In this document: positions 1-12,600 of the stretch, piece after piece
How positions within the stretch are numbered: position 1 is the first letter of the stretch
Layout: every line of letters begins with the position of its first letter
Source: Rostratula benghalensis
Taxonomy: Eukaryota; Chordata; Aves; Charadriiformes; Rostratulidae
Direction: 5' to 3'
Assembly (NCBI GenBank): GCA_013399305.1
Contig: VXAI01000015.1
Coordinates: 3,137,329-3,201,328, forward strand
Length of the DNA: 64,000 nt
Translations under genes and position numbers: made by a program
The notes under the pieces: model-generated
Databases searched by the model: none
What the model was told of the DNA's origin: nothing
Seen by the model: only the letters and a program-made list of their open reading frames with translations

Positions 1-471
1 ACTATCTCCAGTGAGAAAAGAACTTTGTGCAACAAGATCATGACAGAAAACTGATTGCTGCCAATCATCTAACAATAAGCCTTTTGCAGTATTTTCATTA
101 ACGCAGGTACATTCAACCTATAGTCCCCTCGTACAGTATTTGACTTGATCAGTCATTTTTCAATAGCTTCTTCCTTCACTAAGAAAACAAGCTTAAAACC
201 AGATCAAATGGACACACAGATGTCTCATTGCTTTATCCCTGCTCGTTGAATTCACCTGTGTTTCTATTTCTACTTTGTCAGGACAACAGCAAGTTTTCAC
301 AATGTGCTCCCTCTGCTCTCACTCAACAATCAATCATTTTGTCCGAGCAGTTTCAAGCTTAAGAGAGATAACGGTACATTCGTGCCTAAATTCTTACAGA
401 AAAAGAGTTTTCATATTGTTTCACACAAAAACATTACTGCACCTTCCCATGGGATTTTGAACCCGACTTAC
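1..471 (-). other. EP400: Intron of the EP400-like gene at window edge
   Basis: No coding exon recognisable in either strand. It follows the GTAAGT donor at 471, so it should be intron running off the left edge. Confidence 0.6.
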
Positions 472-625
472 AGGACAGATGTGTTCTCTGCCGCTTCAGC
501 GCCCTCCTGGCAGACAGGGGTGGGAGCGCAGACTCCGGAATGGGGGCACTACTGTACATCAGACACGTAACTGAATCAGTGTAGACATCATCGTGATTCT
601 CAGGTGCAACAGGGGGAGTCCACAG
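472..625 (-). CDS. EP400: EP400-like, last coding exon seen in window
   Basis: Encodes [20 protein letters not shown], then [18 protein letters not shown], ending at HLS plus one base, donor TCCT|GTAAGT. It matches human LWTPPTPPQDDSDIYLDSVMCLMYEATPIPEAKLPP. Phase 1 continues off the window. The SANT and Q-rich regions of EP400 would lie further left, if this copy has them. Confidence 0.88.
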
Positions 626-3600
626 CTTAAAGAAAACCCAACCCAACAAAACACGTCAACAAACAACCTGCAGTTTGCCATGAATTGAAGATTATTAGGT
701 AAGGTTTCCTTCAGATGAAATAAGGGCTACTGACTTACAGGCATTATTTCTATTTCTCCATCTGGGCCTTCACAGACAAATTCCTGTGTGAGAAACAAGG
801 AATTGTTAAAACATCAATATATCATCCATATAAAAAAAACATCAATGTATCATCAATATATCAACTCAGCATTTAGAAACACAAGCATGTTTGCGACAAC
901 TAGAATTAAAAAACACTTAGAAAAGATATATATATATTTTAAGTAATTAATCTTAATTTTCAAAAGCCAGCATATTTTTTTCAGTCTTTTCCTTCAGTTA
1001 TTATTGCTTCGATACATAACTGTGTGATTCCAAGTCAACCTACAACACGACAGCCCTTCTGCTAAAGCAGCAACCTGCTACTCTACAGAATTAAAACTCT
1101 TCAGTGACAGTCCCTTGTGCAAGGGTGTTAAGACCAGTGCAACAGGAACCCAAGAGACGTCCTTAAATACACAGTTCATAGTCACAATATGGAAATTCTT
1201 TGAAAAGCAGGGACTTGGAAACTCCTTGATGTTACCATGTCATAAGCATCCTCTCTGGTATACGTTAAGAGTTCTTCCTTCACTTCTTGCTGAAATCTTT
1301 CTTCTGCCTTTTTCAACTCCTTGGCAAGCTGATATTCCCATTTAGTATTTGCAGTTTTTAAGTCCTTTTAGGAAGAAAATTTGTACACTTTAAAATATTA
1401 TCGCTTTTCAGAATAAATATGCCAACGGCAGTAAATCCCCACAGATTTGAGTCTGGTAACTGCATAATAAATTCAGTTTTTATTGGCTAACAGTCATAGC
1501 AAAGTTAATTAAACTGAGTTTTCATTCTTGTGTAAAAGCCTCATGCCAGTAAAGAGAAAAGGAAACATGTCTACCTGTTAATTAGGAACCAGTGTGGTTT
1601 TGGACCATGATCATTTGGATCAAAATTTCAGTGCTGATAAACAAAAAAAAGCAAACCTGTTTTTCTTGATTACTTAGAAAATCAGATATACTCGCTTACC
1701 TTGTTGACTTTCTGGCTGTTTTGGTCATTCAAAGTATGAAACAATTCCAAGAAATTCAATGCATACTTTTCAATTGGCTTAAGCTGTTCAGAAAAACATT
1801 TTGACACACTGCTAGTTATTTAGCTTTTGTATTAGAAACACATAAATAAAATCTGAATTACTATGCCCACTTTTGCCTGGTTGTTGGTTAGCAGGCTGCT
1901 ACTTGGGTTCTGCACAAGCAGCCAAAGGGAAAAAGAGACAATCAGAATCTGACAGAATTTAGGGAATGCTTCAAATAGTCATTTCATGGCTAAGCAGAAA
2001 CAGATCCAAGGCATTAAAGAAAAAAAACAACAAACAAATATCTGGGAAAGTGCAGGACCATGAAACAGTTTTTTATCACAAGATGCAATTCAGTCCAATG
2101 CACTTCACAATCCTCAGGAGAGCATTTGTTGACTTAAATGTTTTAGTACCTGCACAGATCTATCGACAAGCTCAGTTTACCTCCCAGGATTGTTTCAATA
2201 TTTAAGTTTGCACAGAACAGTTTCACATAAACAGGGTGGAAATAAGGTACTTTACAAAAGCCATTTGAAGTTGTATGGGAAAGTTAATTTCAAATATTTC
2301 TCAAGGTTTGTGTAAAACAAGAGCAATCATCATACCTGACCCACAAAGCCAGCCAGCTCTTCCAGCTGTGAAGGAACTATGGAATTTCCCGAATCATACA
2401 TCTCTGAATCTGTGTAATCTCTTATCTCAGATCGTGTCACCTCTGTAAACTTTCTAGAATCCTCTATTCCATATTCAGAGCAAAGAACCTAATGGAAATA
2501 TATTCAAGTATTGTATAAGACACTGTATGATGTCAAAAGCTTTTTCAATAATACTAAAATTGAGTATTGAGAAGTCAGATTACAGGCATATTTGACACCT
2601 CTTGCTGCAGAAGATGTTGGATATGGTAGATTAAAACAATTACAGAAATAGTGTAAAATTATCATTGTAAGAAACATAGTTTTCTTTCTAGATATTTTTA
2701 TCTCCTGCTTTTCTATATGAGCTAACAATTCAGGTTTTTACTCAGTTTAACTATGATCACATACCACTTCCGGACAAGTCTGGAAATAAATATAAAACCA
2801 GATGATGTTACAAATTCTGACTCTGATCTAGTAAAGCACTCAATTTTACGTATCATTAAAGAACTGCTCACATCCTTCACGGTACAGTACCTGAGTTAAA
2901 AGGTCTGTTGAACAATCATCTCCTTGAGCAGCCACTTCTTGAACCAAATGTTTAATACCTTTTTCCAACAGCCTTTCTTCAACAGAATTACCACTTATAA
3001 GCCTGTAAAACAAAGAAACTCATTAAATACTGTTCCCTAGAAAACTGTGACACATTCTGAAATTCAACTGTTTCACGTTGAATGTTCCTCTCTTACAGCA
3101 GTGAACACCAACACTTGTTCAAAGTCCATCAGGTATTTTCATAGGAAGTTTTGGATTAGTTTTTTTATTTTCTTACAGAAAGCTTTTTTTTTACATCTGA
3201 TTTCCTATTTTCAAAACACCAGTTCTCTTAAGTTCTGATTTTCAAAATGATCTATTAACAGTATTGTCTTCTGTACAACTGGATTTTTAAAAAATCCTTG
3301 CAACAGGTTATTTGCCAACAGTGTCTACACTGCACACCCAGGTATACCTGCCCAGGGGTGTTAGGTGAGCAAGAGCTCCCCTCTGCTCTCAGCACATCCT
3401 TCCAGGAAAACAGTCACTTGAGAGAAGCTTTTAACTACATCTTAGAACTACATGAACATCAGCATCCCATCACTAGTGGATTTGAAATCCAATGACAGAC
3501 CATCAAGAAAGACATTTATTGTCTATCAAGAGCAGAAAACACCCACAAATATTAATACTCATTTTGACTGATCCAATCTTTAAAGGGATCTTAAAAGACC

Positions 3601-6600
3601 AAATGACTTAAACTAAAAGGATGACCTCCATCAAAAATCCAAGTTTCACCCAGAAACACCTTCCTTCCATTTTTGATTTTAAAGCACCTATATTATTACG
3701 TAGCATAAAAGTCACCTGTATATGTGAATATCTCTGCCTCTTGCAATTTTATCACACCATTCTTCAGCCCTTGTATCCATCAGCGGATCTAAGCCAGTGT
3801 CATAGATGACAACTGTATCCACATCAACATAGCTGACACCTGTGGAAGGAGTGTGGGATGAAAGAATAGCACAGAAGAATCGCTTGTCTTCATTGAAGTG
3901 TTTTATGGATTCCTAAAATTGGGGGACAGGACACTTAATTAAAAATCACATGAATAAAGCATAAATCTCTAAACAAGCTTTTTTATAGAATGAGAAGATC
4001 AGAAAAATTGCTTTCTTATTACTTCCACAACCTACACTAAACATAATAACATTTTAAGTTATCTGACTGCCCCCATTATAGATCTGCACAATTCAAAATT
4101 AGTTTGGGTATCATCAAAATTATTAATTTATGGTGCAGTCAACCAGATAAAAATCTACAGATCTATTACAGTAGTCACATTATGTCCTATGACTAAGCAC
4201 ACCTGACTGGGTTATTACATTCTATATGAGCTTCACCATTTGTCTTGTCTAAATCAAATCCCTTCTATTGTGCTCCCTTGTGTTGCTTTAAGGCAAATAT
4301 TCCTTTATGTTTTATACTGCATCTGACAAAGCATAACAATGCAATTTGAAATAAAAAAAATCAGAAAAGAATAACTTAAGTATATTGTTAATGTTTGCTC
4401 AAATTGTAGGCCCCAGGGGATACAGAGAATCATACTGGGGAGGGAAGTGAGCATACTTTCAATTTATCCTCAGGCAATGCCAGGGCACTCTACAAAATAA
4501 CAAAAGCCCCTGGAGTAAGGCTGAGGAAGTGCCAACACAAAAACAGCAACTAACAATGCATATAGATACAGATAATGAAAGCAAAAGCAATTAATCAAAT
4601 GCTATTGTGAAATAAAATGTCTGTCTTTCAAGCACAAATTACTCATAAACATAGGACTACTAGTGGCATACCTCTTGGAAACACCATGGATGCCTCATCA
4701 AACAGTAATATGACTGACATATTTCATGTATAATTACATATTTTGTGCTACAGCTACATACATAATTTGCTTAAGTAATGAAATTATGCAAATGAATTTT
4801 GCAAATGTATTAGACTTCCCTTTAGCATTCACCCTCCCACGATGAGCATCTACTTGCCCTTAACTGAGTAAGAGGTCCTCTTACCAGATAGTGGTGCTCG
4901 CAGTTGGCACTCTCATTAACTCTTATGTATGTGAGAAAATGGATTTTCAAGAACAGCTCCAGTATATCGAGCATTGGAATCATCTGCGTCAAAATCAACA
5001 CACGGTGTCCTTGTGCTTTCAGCTTCTGAAGCAAGACAGCCAGAGCCTCCATCTTGCCTGCTTATGAAATAAGAACTTGAAGGTTCTGAAGATAGCATTC
5101 AACAATCAGAGAAAGCACATTTGCACGGTTATAACTAGTGGTGGTTCTTTTAATACCTGAATCACGCTGCACCAGTCGGGGATCTGGAAACTGTAGGAAA
5201 CGAGGCCTTACTATTTGCTGCACTGAGTGGGAGTAGGGAAGCAGCTGTTCCTTCAGATTAAACTTCAAGACTTTCATTTCACGGGTATATATATAAGGAG
5301 GATTCGCTACATACAAATATGGAGGAGCAACAGCCACAGCTGGCAATATGCAGAGATCTCTATAAAACAAACCAAAACTTTAATACACCAGTTTTTAACA
5401 GGTTGGGCTATTAACTACTCAAATATAGGAATAAAGATGATGTCTGCATGGAAGCATAAAGGTCCTGGCTAAAGGTAATTGAAAGTAAATCAGTAGATCA
5501 AGTTTTATATTAGCATCAAGAAAACACAAACCCACTAAAGATCAACACAAGACAAGAAGAAATTACCACTACCCGTAAAGTTACTCAGATAAGACATCTT
5601 ATGGCTCCTACTTTTTTGTAAGTGTTCAAACAAAAAAATATAAGATATGCCAAAATAAAGTAGAACTGCTATATAACAATTGCCATGCAACTATTAAAGG
5701 TTTTAAAATCTTAGAGTAATCTAAAATTGTACATCAGGGATGCAAATAGTTTCCGCAGAAAGGAATTTAGCCTGCAATTAGGATAAAAGAAGACAACTCA
5801 TTCATCACTTTTACCATTTTACAGTACTTTACATAAATAGCCTGTTCTGGATGGTAGTTTACAACCATCTCATTTGTGCAAAGACTGCAAATGGATTTAT
5901 CTCAATTACCTACTAAGAAGATCCTTCAGGGCGATCTGTTGCTGCCTCAATGTCAGAATGAGTTCTTGCACGGGATCCTTTAGAACCTCTGAAGTACATG
6001 GATATGGAAGGCAATTTGCAAAGCCAACCCAGCACCATTTGTTAGTCCTGGCAGAACAGCGCTGAGGAATTTTTCTTTCACTCATCCAAGAGCAAATTTC
6101 CAACAAGTCTCTGCCATACAAGGGGGTCCTGGAACAACGACGCTCATTTGCAAGATATATTTTGTCCAGGTGTTCCTTTCGTTGTCTTTTTTCTTCTATG
6201 AAACCCTTTAAATTCAAACATTTTCTGAATATATTTTGAGCAGATAGCATTTATGCAAAAAAGCAATTTATTCAACAAAATGTTGAAAACAAGGACAATT
6301 TAGTTAATGCAATAGTTCTAGGACTGATTATGAGAGCCGAAGTGAGCAAGAGAAAAGCTGACAATTAGAACAGTATTTGTGGTACACGGGCAGATGCTAT
6401 GTTTGGTATTTTAGTGAAAAATAAAGCAGCTTTCCTACTTCATGCTTATTGGCAAAAATGTAATGGGACTTTCAGACTACCACTGGAGAGTCTGTTAGTA
6501 CTGATGGATGAGACTAGTTGATTACAATATTCTACATGATTTAAAAATTAAAGCTTTGACTATTCCAATGAGCAGATGTGCACACGTGAATCTTATAAAC

Positions 6601-9600
6601 TATAGACTGTTGATGATCAAGTATATACTCTATCATATAAAGAGTTAGTATAGTACCTGAGTTGGACATGAAAGTGTAGATACTGATTTAGATTTAGTGC
6701 TCAAGTCATCCACTGTCACATTAATAAAATCCATTTTCCAGGAAAGCAGCAAAACAAGAAAAATATTTTAATGAAGAAAAGCAATTGAATTTCACACACA
6801 CATGACATTGCAATATGAGGATCCTGTAGCTTTTCAATTTCTGAAGAGTTAAGAAATGGAAAAGGAAAAAAAAATAATGAGAGAGGTCATTAATGAATTG
6901 AAGTTCCATGCTCCTCACAGAAGAAATAAATTTAAATACAGGAAAAAGATTCATTGTGTTAAAAAAAAAAAAAAAAAAAAGAGGGGGAAAAAGACAAAGA
7001 TGCAAATAGAATCACGTAATCACGTAGCACCTTACCTTGATGCTTCAGAGACTGGCCACCAATAAGCTGACAGAACTGACTGTAAGGCAAAGTAAATGTT
7101 TTCCCTCTAAACTGTAACATCACAGACTTCTCTGGCTGAGCAACTCTCACTTGTGCTCCAGCTGTGGAAGCCATCGGGCCAAGTACTATCTTGCTGACTG
7201 TTAAAAGAAGACAAAAAATGCATAAGGTTTAAAAATAAGAATTTCCTCACTGCACACTGCAGGATTTGAATGCTTAGGACAATTTCCTAGATACAGTTTG
7301 ACTGATATGTCACATGTGTACTCTTTGACACTGTGCAAACTTTCCAAGGTCTTCAAGAATCTGCATGGGTACATTTTAAGCAAAGTTTGGGGGGAAAGCA
7401 ACCAAACAATAAGAGATCTACTGTGCAATTAATTTTTAGCAATAAAAGAAGTTCTTAAAATGGTTAACACCACAAAAGAAAAATTATCAGATATAATTTT
7501 CAGTCTCTCTTCATACTGAATGCTTCCCATTCAACCATGGAAAAACTTAGACTGTCCCCAGCTGAAATCAATATGTGAGAATTTAGAAAAGGCTTGCAAA
7601 GGAGCGTGCTTGAAATACCTCACTATGTCCCAAATCATCTGAAAACAGCCTCTTTCAAAGGGCTGTATCACATAAAAAAAGACTGACTTAATAATGACTG
7701 TTAGTAGTGGCTCAGCAGAGCTGCAGGGAATGGGACAGTGACGATGCCTAGGTCTGCTCAGTCCGTTAATACTGCTGTGTGTGAAAAGCTGTGGCACACA
7801 CTGCGGGTCAGGTCTGAAGAGAGTTTCAGCAAGATTGTGTAACACCTGGAGACCAACACAACTGCCAGCAGAATCTCCAGCGTTTGCACAATAGTATCAT
7901 TCCATTTGCAACAGACAGACAGATATCTAACAAGGAATTCTGCTTTTGATTTTGTGAGTGAATTCCCATTAGAAAGCCTCTGATGGAACTTGCCATTCAA
8001 ACATGTAACGCACAAATGCTCTCAGTACAACCTCATTTCTTTCCCAAATTCAAGCAATATGTTTTAAAAAAGACAGCAAACAAGAAAGCAATGATTTATT
8101 GTGTGTACAGCATACCTTTCCTATGTTGATTTTCTGAAAACATGGCAGAGGGTTGTCTGCTTTCTATTTTCTGATGATGATCTGCCATAACTGTTGTTGT
8201 GTCCAGTGCCTGCTGCAGCTGAGACCTTGAGAAGTCTCTAGTCCTGCCTTCGGGTTTCTGCCCATACAGCACTGGTGTAAACAACCTGAAAAATAACAAA
8301 TTGTCTTTCTACACATAAAATCCACGTACACAAGGAAGATGTTAATCCCTCCTTCATAATGCAAAATCAAGTTAAAAAGCAAAGAGTTATTTTTAGTCAG
8401 TAATCTGAGCTACAAGAGATACCCAACTGCAGAGCATATGGCAGGAGGGATTCTGCTTCTCTTAATGCACAGAGGCAACAGCATATACTGTGAAATGCAA
8501 AGTACACCAAGTGCTCTGAGGCTCCAGTCTTCTCTGAAATCTTATGTGGAAGGATACAAGCATGACAGATCTCTCATATTCCTTAATCATCTTCAGAGTC
8601 TGGAGACAGCAGGAAAATGTCCCAAAAGATGCTAATAAGGATCAAACCTCTTAATGGAGCAAAGTCTTAACTATGGCTAAGTGAGACATAAACACAAAAA
8701 GCAGGGGATCTCTACTTCCATGTATATTTAGACAGACTGGTTTTAAAAACACACTGCAATTGTGAAAGTTGGCTTCACAAGAACTGTTTCAGGGGAAACT
8801 TCAGGGGAACTAAAAATGCCCAAGCAGCAAAAGAGTGAGTTCCTTTTCTGCTTTACATAAGTATTTTAGCTATCACTTCCAATTCTGAAATTTGATTAAC
8901 TTACCAAGCTTCCTTCTGGCAGAACTGCCTACTAGAACTAGAGCAGGACATCCTTCTTGAACCTATTATAGAAGCTTTCTTGGGGTTCAGTAATCATACC
9001 CTGTTTTCTCAGAGTAATGTATTGTAAAATGTTTAAGTCTATATTGCTCTGATGTGTTCTACAGCAGAACTGCATTCTCTCCAAGACTCAGAAATGAACC
9101 CTCCCAATTGCTCTTCAGAGAGAAGAGACTGAATGGTGTGCAGTCTTTAGCAGTGATCAGGTTGGAAATAAAAGACAGCAAGAAAAACAAAGACTTCTGA
9201 ATGAATCTGCTTGGTTCACACTAATATTACTCATCTTCACCTGTTACTTCAAGTCAATCAATCAGTCTCTGGAACACTGCATACCTGTTTGGTGTGAGCT
9301 TCACTGGCTCAAGTCTGGGTGGCGAAGGAGAACAGTAGATTTCTTCAATAAGTTTCCTAGTTACCTTCAGTTTTGGCAATATTTGTGCTTCGTAGCAAGT
9401 CATTTGGTTTTCCATCCCAATCACATCAAAGAGAGACCAGTCTGCGTGCTTAAGTTATAAAAAAAAACAAAAAAAAACAAACACCCCCCCCACCTAAATA
9501 AATATTCTACTACCATTCAGTTTCAGTAAAAAAAACCCCCAAAATAGTAGTAATAATACCACATTATCAGAGATTATTAAAAAGCTCACAGCTGATGCCA

Positions 9601-12600
9601 GAGTTAAACCAAAACGTGGAAGAGCCCTGTCATGTGATTTTGCTGAGAGCAGCTGCCGTTACTTTAAAAGGTTTCAGCAACCTACACCGTGAAAAGGGAG
9701 TTATGCTCATGTTACCAAGAGTCAAAACTGGGACAGCACCCTCAAATTACAAGCTCTGCAGTTAATTCAATGCTTGTAAATAAAACATTTGCCTTTGTAA
9801 AACTGGCATTCCAGACTCATCCATTCCCACTCTGACACATTAACCCTATTTCCTCCGCAAGCCCCTTTCCCCCCACCCCAAAATGATTTTTCCCAATGGC
9901 TTAAAGAATAACAACTTGAAATCCACAGGACACATAATGCTACATTTTTAGCTTTGTCCAGTCTTTCTTAACCCTGAAATCACTAGTAAAAAAAAAAAAA
10001 GGGATTAAATTCCTTGCAATACAATTTTAACAAACAGACCATAGTTAAAACTAAACTGTGGAACCTCACAAAGCTTCTCAGCTCCAGAGCTGTACACAGC
10101 TTTCCTAATGCCCCTACTACCCGGGACAGGACAAGAACAGCACCTTTCCCTTGATTCCAAGACCCATCGATTTAGGTTACTTGGGAACTTTAAGCAAAAC
10201 CAGAGAATGTTGCAGAGTAGTCTGACCTTCTTTGACAAAGACAGCAAATTCCCAGCATACCTACTAAATTCAGTACTACCATAAAGTCAACGGTTATTAT
10301 TTATAGTCTTAGCAGTTGCTTCCAAAAATAAATGAATTAGCAATTCAGATTTTGAAATTAAACTGGAAGCTGAATTATGTGTAAGAAATTTTATGTCCTA
10401 AGCCACCTGCTCTCCCAGTCAAATCAAGTCAAGCACAAGAGAATTACTTCCCTACTCACCTTCCAAAGATCCCATCCTAATGCACTCAGCACCAGAGAAG
10501 CAGTTCTAAACTCCAGTGTGTCTAATACAAGTGAAGAACTTGGAAGCCGGGGACTGAGCAGAGCAGGATGATTGCACACCCTTAGCAGCTGCGTCAGAAT
10601 ATGGAGGACACTGACCAAGTGCCCACTTCCAAGACATTCTTGAGTCCTGTTATTTAAAATTAAAATATAATTTAAATTATCATTAAAAGCCAGTGCTTTT
10701 TAGCAGCTTAGGTCTTTCTGAATATTCAAATTGTTTTCTGAATAAATCTGGTAACACCAAACTCAGAAAAGTAAGAGTTTAAAATTAGTCTTCCATTCCT
10801 CCACTTTCTCTCACATCCACACAAACTTCTAATAATGCATAGAATATATCCTGATTTTAAAACCCACATTATCATATCCCCAAATTTCTCAAATAGTCAC
10901 TCTATTTCTAAAGTAAATTATATTGGATAATATATGAAAGACATATTCTTAATATTAAGGCCATTTTTTAAATGCCTGGCTAAATATGACTTTAAGTTAC
11001 CAAAGTCACGGGAAAATACAAAGTAGACACATCAGAAAAGCAAAGTAAAATATAACCTAGGATATTCAGTTCCTAAATAACTTAAGAACTAAATTTAGAT
11101 AAAAACTGTGACACATGCTCTATTGTCTGTTATAAATATATGTTTTGTCCCATAATCTGCAAGTACTGTTTATTTATTCTTTTCACCTTGTGAAACAATT
11201 AGATATAAAAAAACCCCGAACAATATGAAAATAAAAAAATTGCTGAATGCAATTACCACTTAATGTAGAACACCATTAGCCTGTACAGAACTATGATTAT
11301 GCCCTGTGTTTTAATCTTTAGATTTGCCCATAACTCACTTCAAAATAACATACTAGCAAACAAGCTCTGACAGTAATTGGATTGGTTCCTAACTTTAACG
11401 ATGAATGAACAATTAAGAGCTACTTAACAGATGTACCTTGATTGAGACAAGATGTCTTTATACATTGACTTCTGCCGATTAGAAAGAGTACATCTCAGCA
11501 CATGCTCATATTTCTTTGGCAACTCTTTCTCAACTTGAATTTTGGACCTCCGCAAAATAAACGCCTGCAGTACCTACAAGAATGCAAAACAGTAACTTGT
11601 TAATTGTTTTTCCTTAGGGGAAGAGATACTGGTATTAAGATACTATCCTCAAGGGAGACATACCCTCTGGAGTCTCATTGCCACTCTCTGGTAATGATCT
11701 TCATTCCCCTCCACAGACGCTACCCTCGTAAAATACAGATAGGACTGGGAGATCCCTGGAATCAGGAAACAGGCAACGGCCCACAGCTCTTTTAAGGCAG
11801 TAGGCAGGAGCGTATCCATCAATAGTAAACGATGATGACTGTCAACAATTAAGACACCAATTAAGATCTATTTCATAACTTAAATTGCATCACAGCAAGA
11901 AAATCTTTAAAAATCTGAAGTTATAAGCACTAAAGTTAATACACAAAGTGACAGGCAAAAGCAAAAAAGGAAATCCTTAATGAATGCTCCAGACCTCCGG
12001 AGTTTGAATATTGCATCCCAGTGCTTCTCTGTCAGATTATTACCATTCTGCCTCTCATCTAGAACTAAGTACCTCCACTGTATTTTCATGAATTCTTCAT
12101 AGTCTTTAAACAACTGCTTGCAGGAGGCAATACATACATTTAAGTTGTTGGGGTCAGTCCGTTTCTGCAACATAAAAACACAAAATCCCAAAGGCTTTTT
12201 TAATGGATTACTGAGCAAAGATTATTAAGTGTTTTCTGGGATCAAAATAGATTATCAACACAGTTATTCAAAACTTTCAAAATCTCAAAAGGGAAGAGAA
12301 CACTCAATGTAAGTCTCCTGTAGTGATGTTCAAAATATTAATGTAAAATATGTTCAACAGAAATTTTTTTTTTTAAAGAAGAAAAAAACTTTACCCACAA
12401 ACCACAGTAGGCCAAGTCTCCCGTCCATCCAAAAACAATTGCCAATGAAAAGCCATCTTTCATTCTGAGCTTTTAAATTGTTGTTTGAAGAGTTTGGAAG
12501 TGTTTCAAAATACCTATAACTTGATTTTTCAGGTTATCAATAGTATTCATACTTAATAGATAAATTCTAATCTCCTAGATTCATCACATGTCAATCTTTA

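Noticed and set aside
6196..6250. Alternative upstream acceptor (TATTCAG at 6225) for the YLANERRC exon
   Set aside because: Joined to the previous exon (phase 1) it runs into TGA within a few codons. The TTCATAG acceptor at 6196 keeps the frame and matches human EEK.
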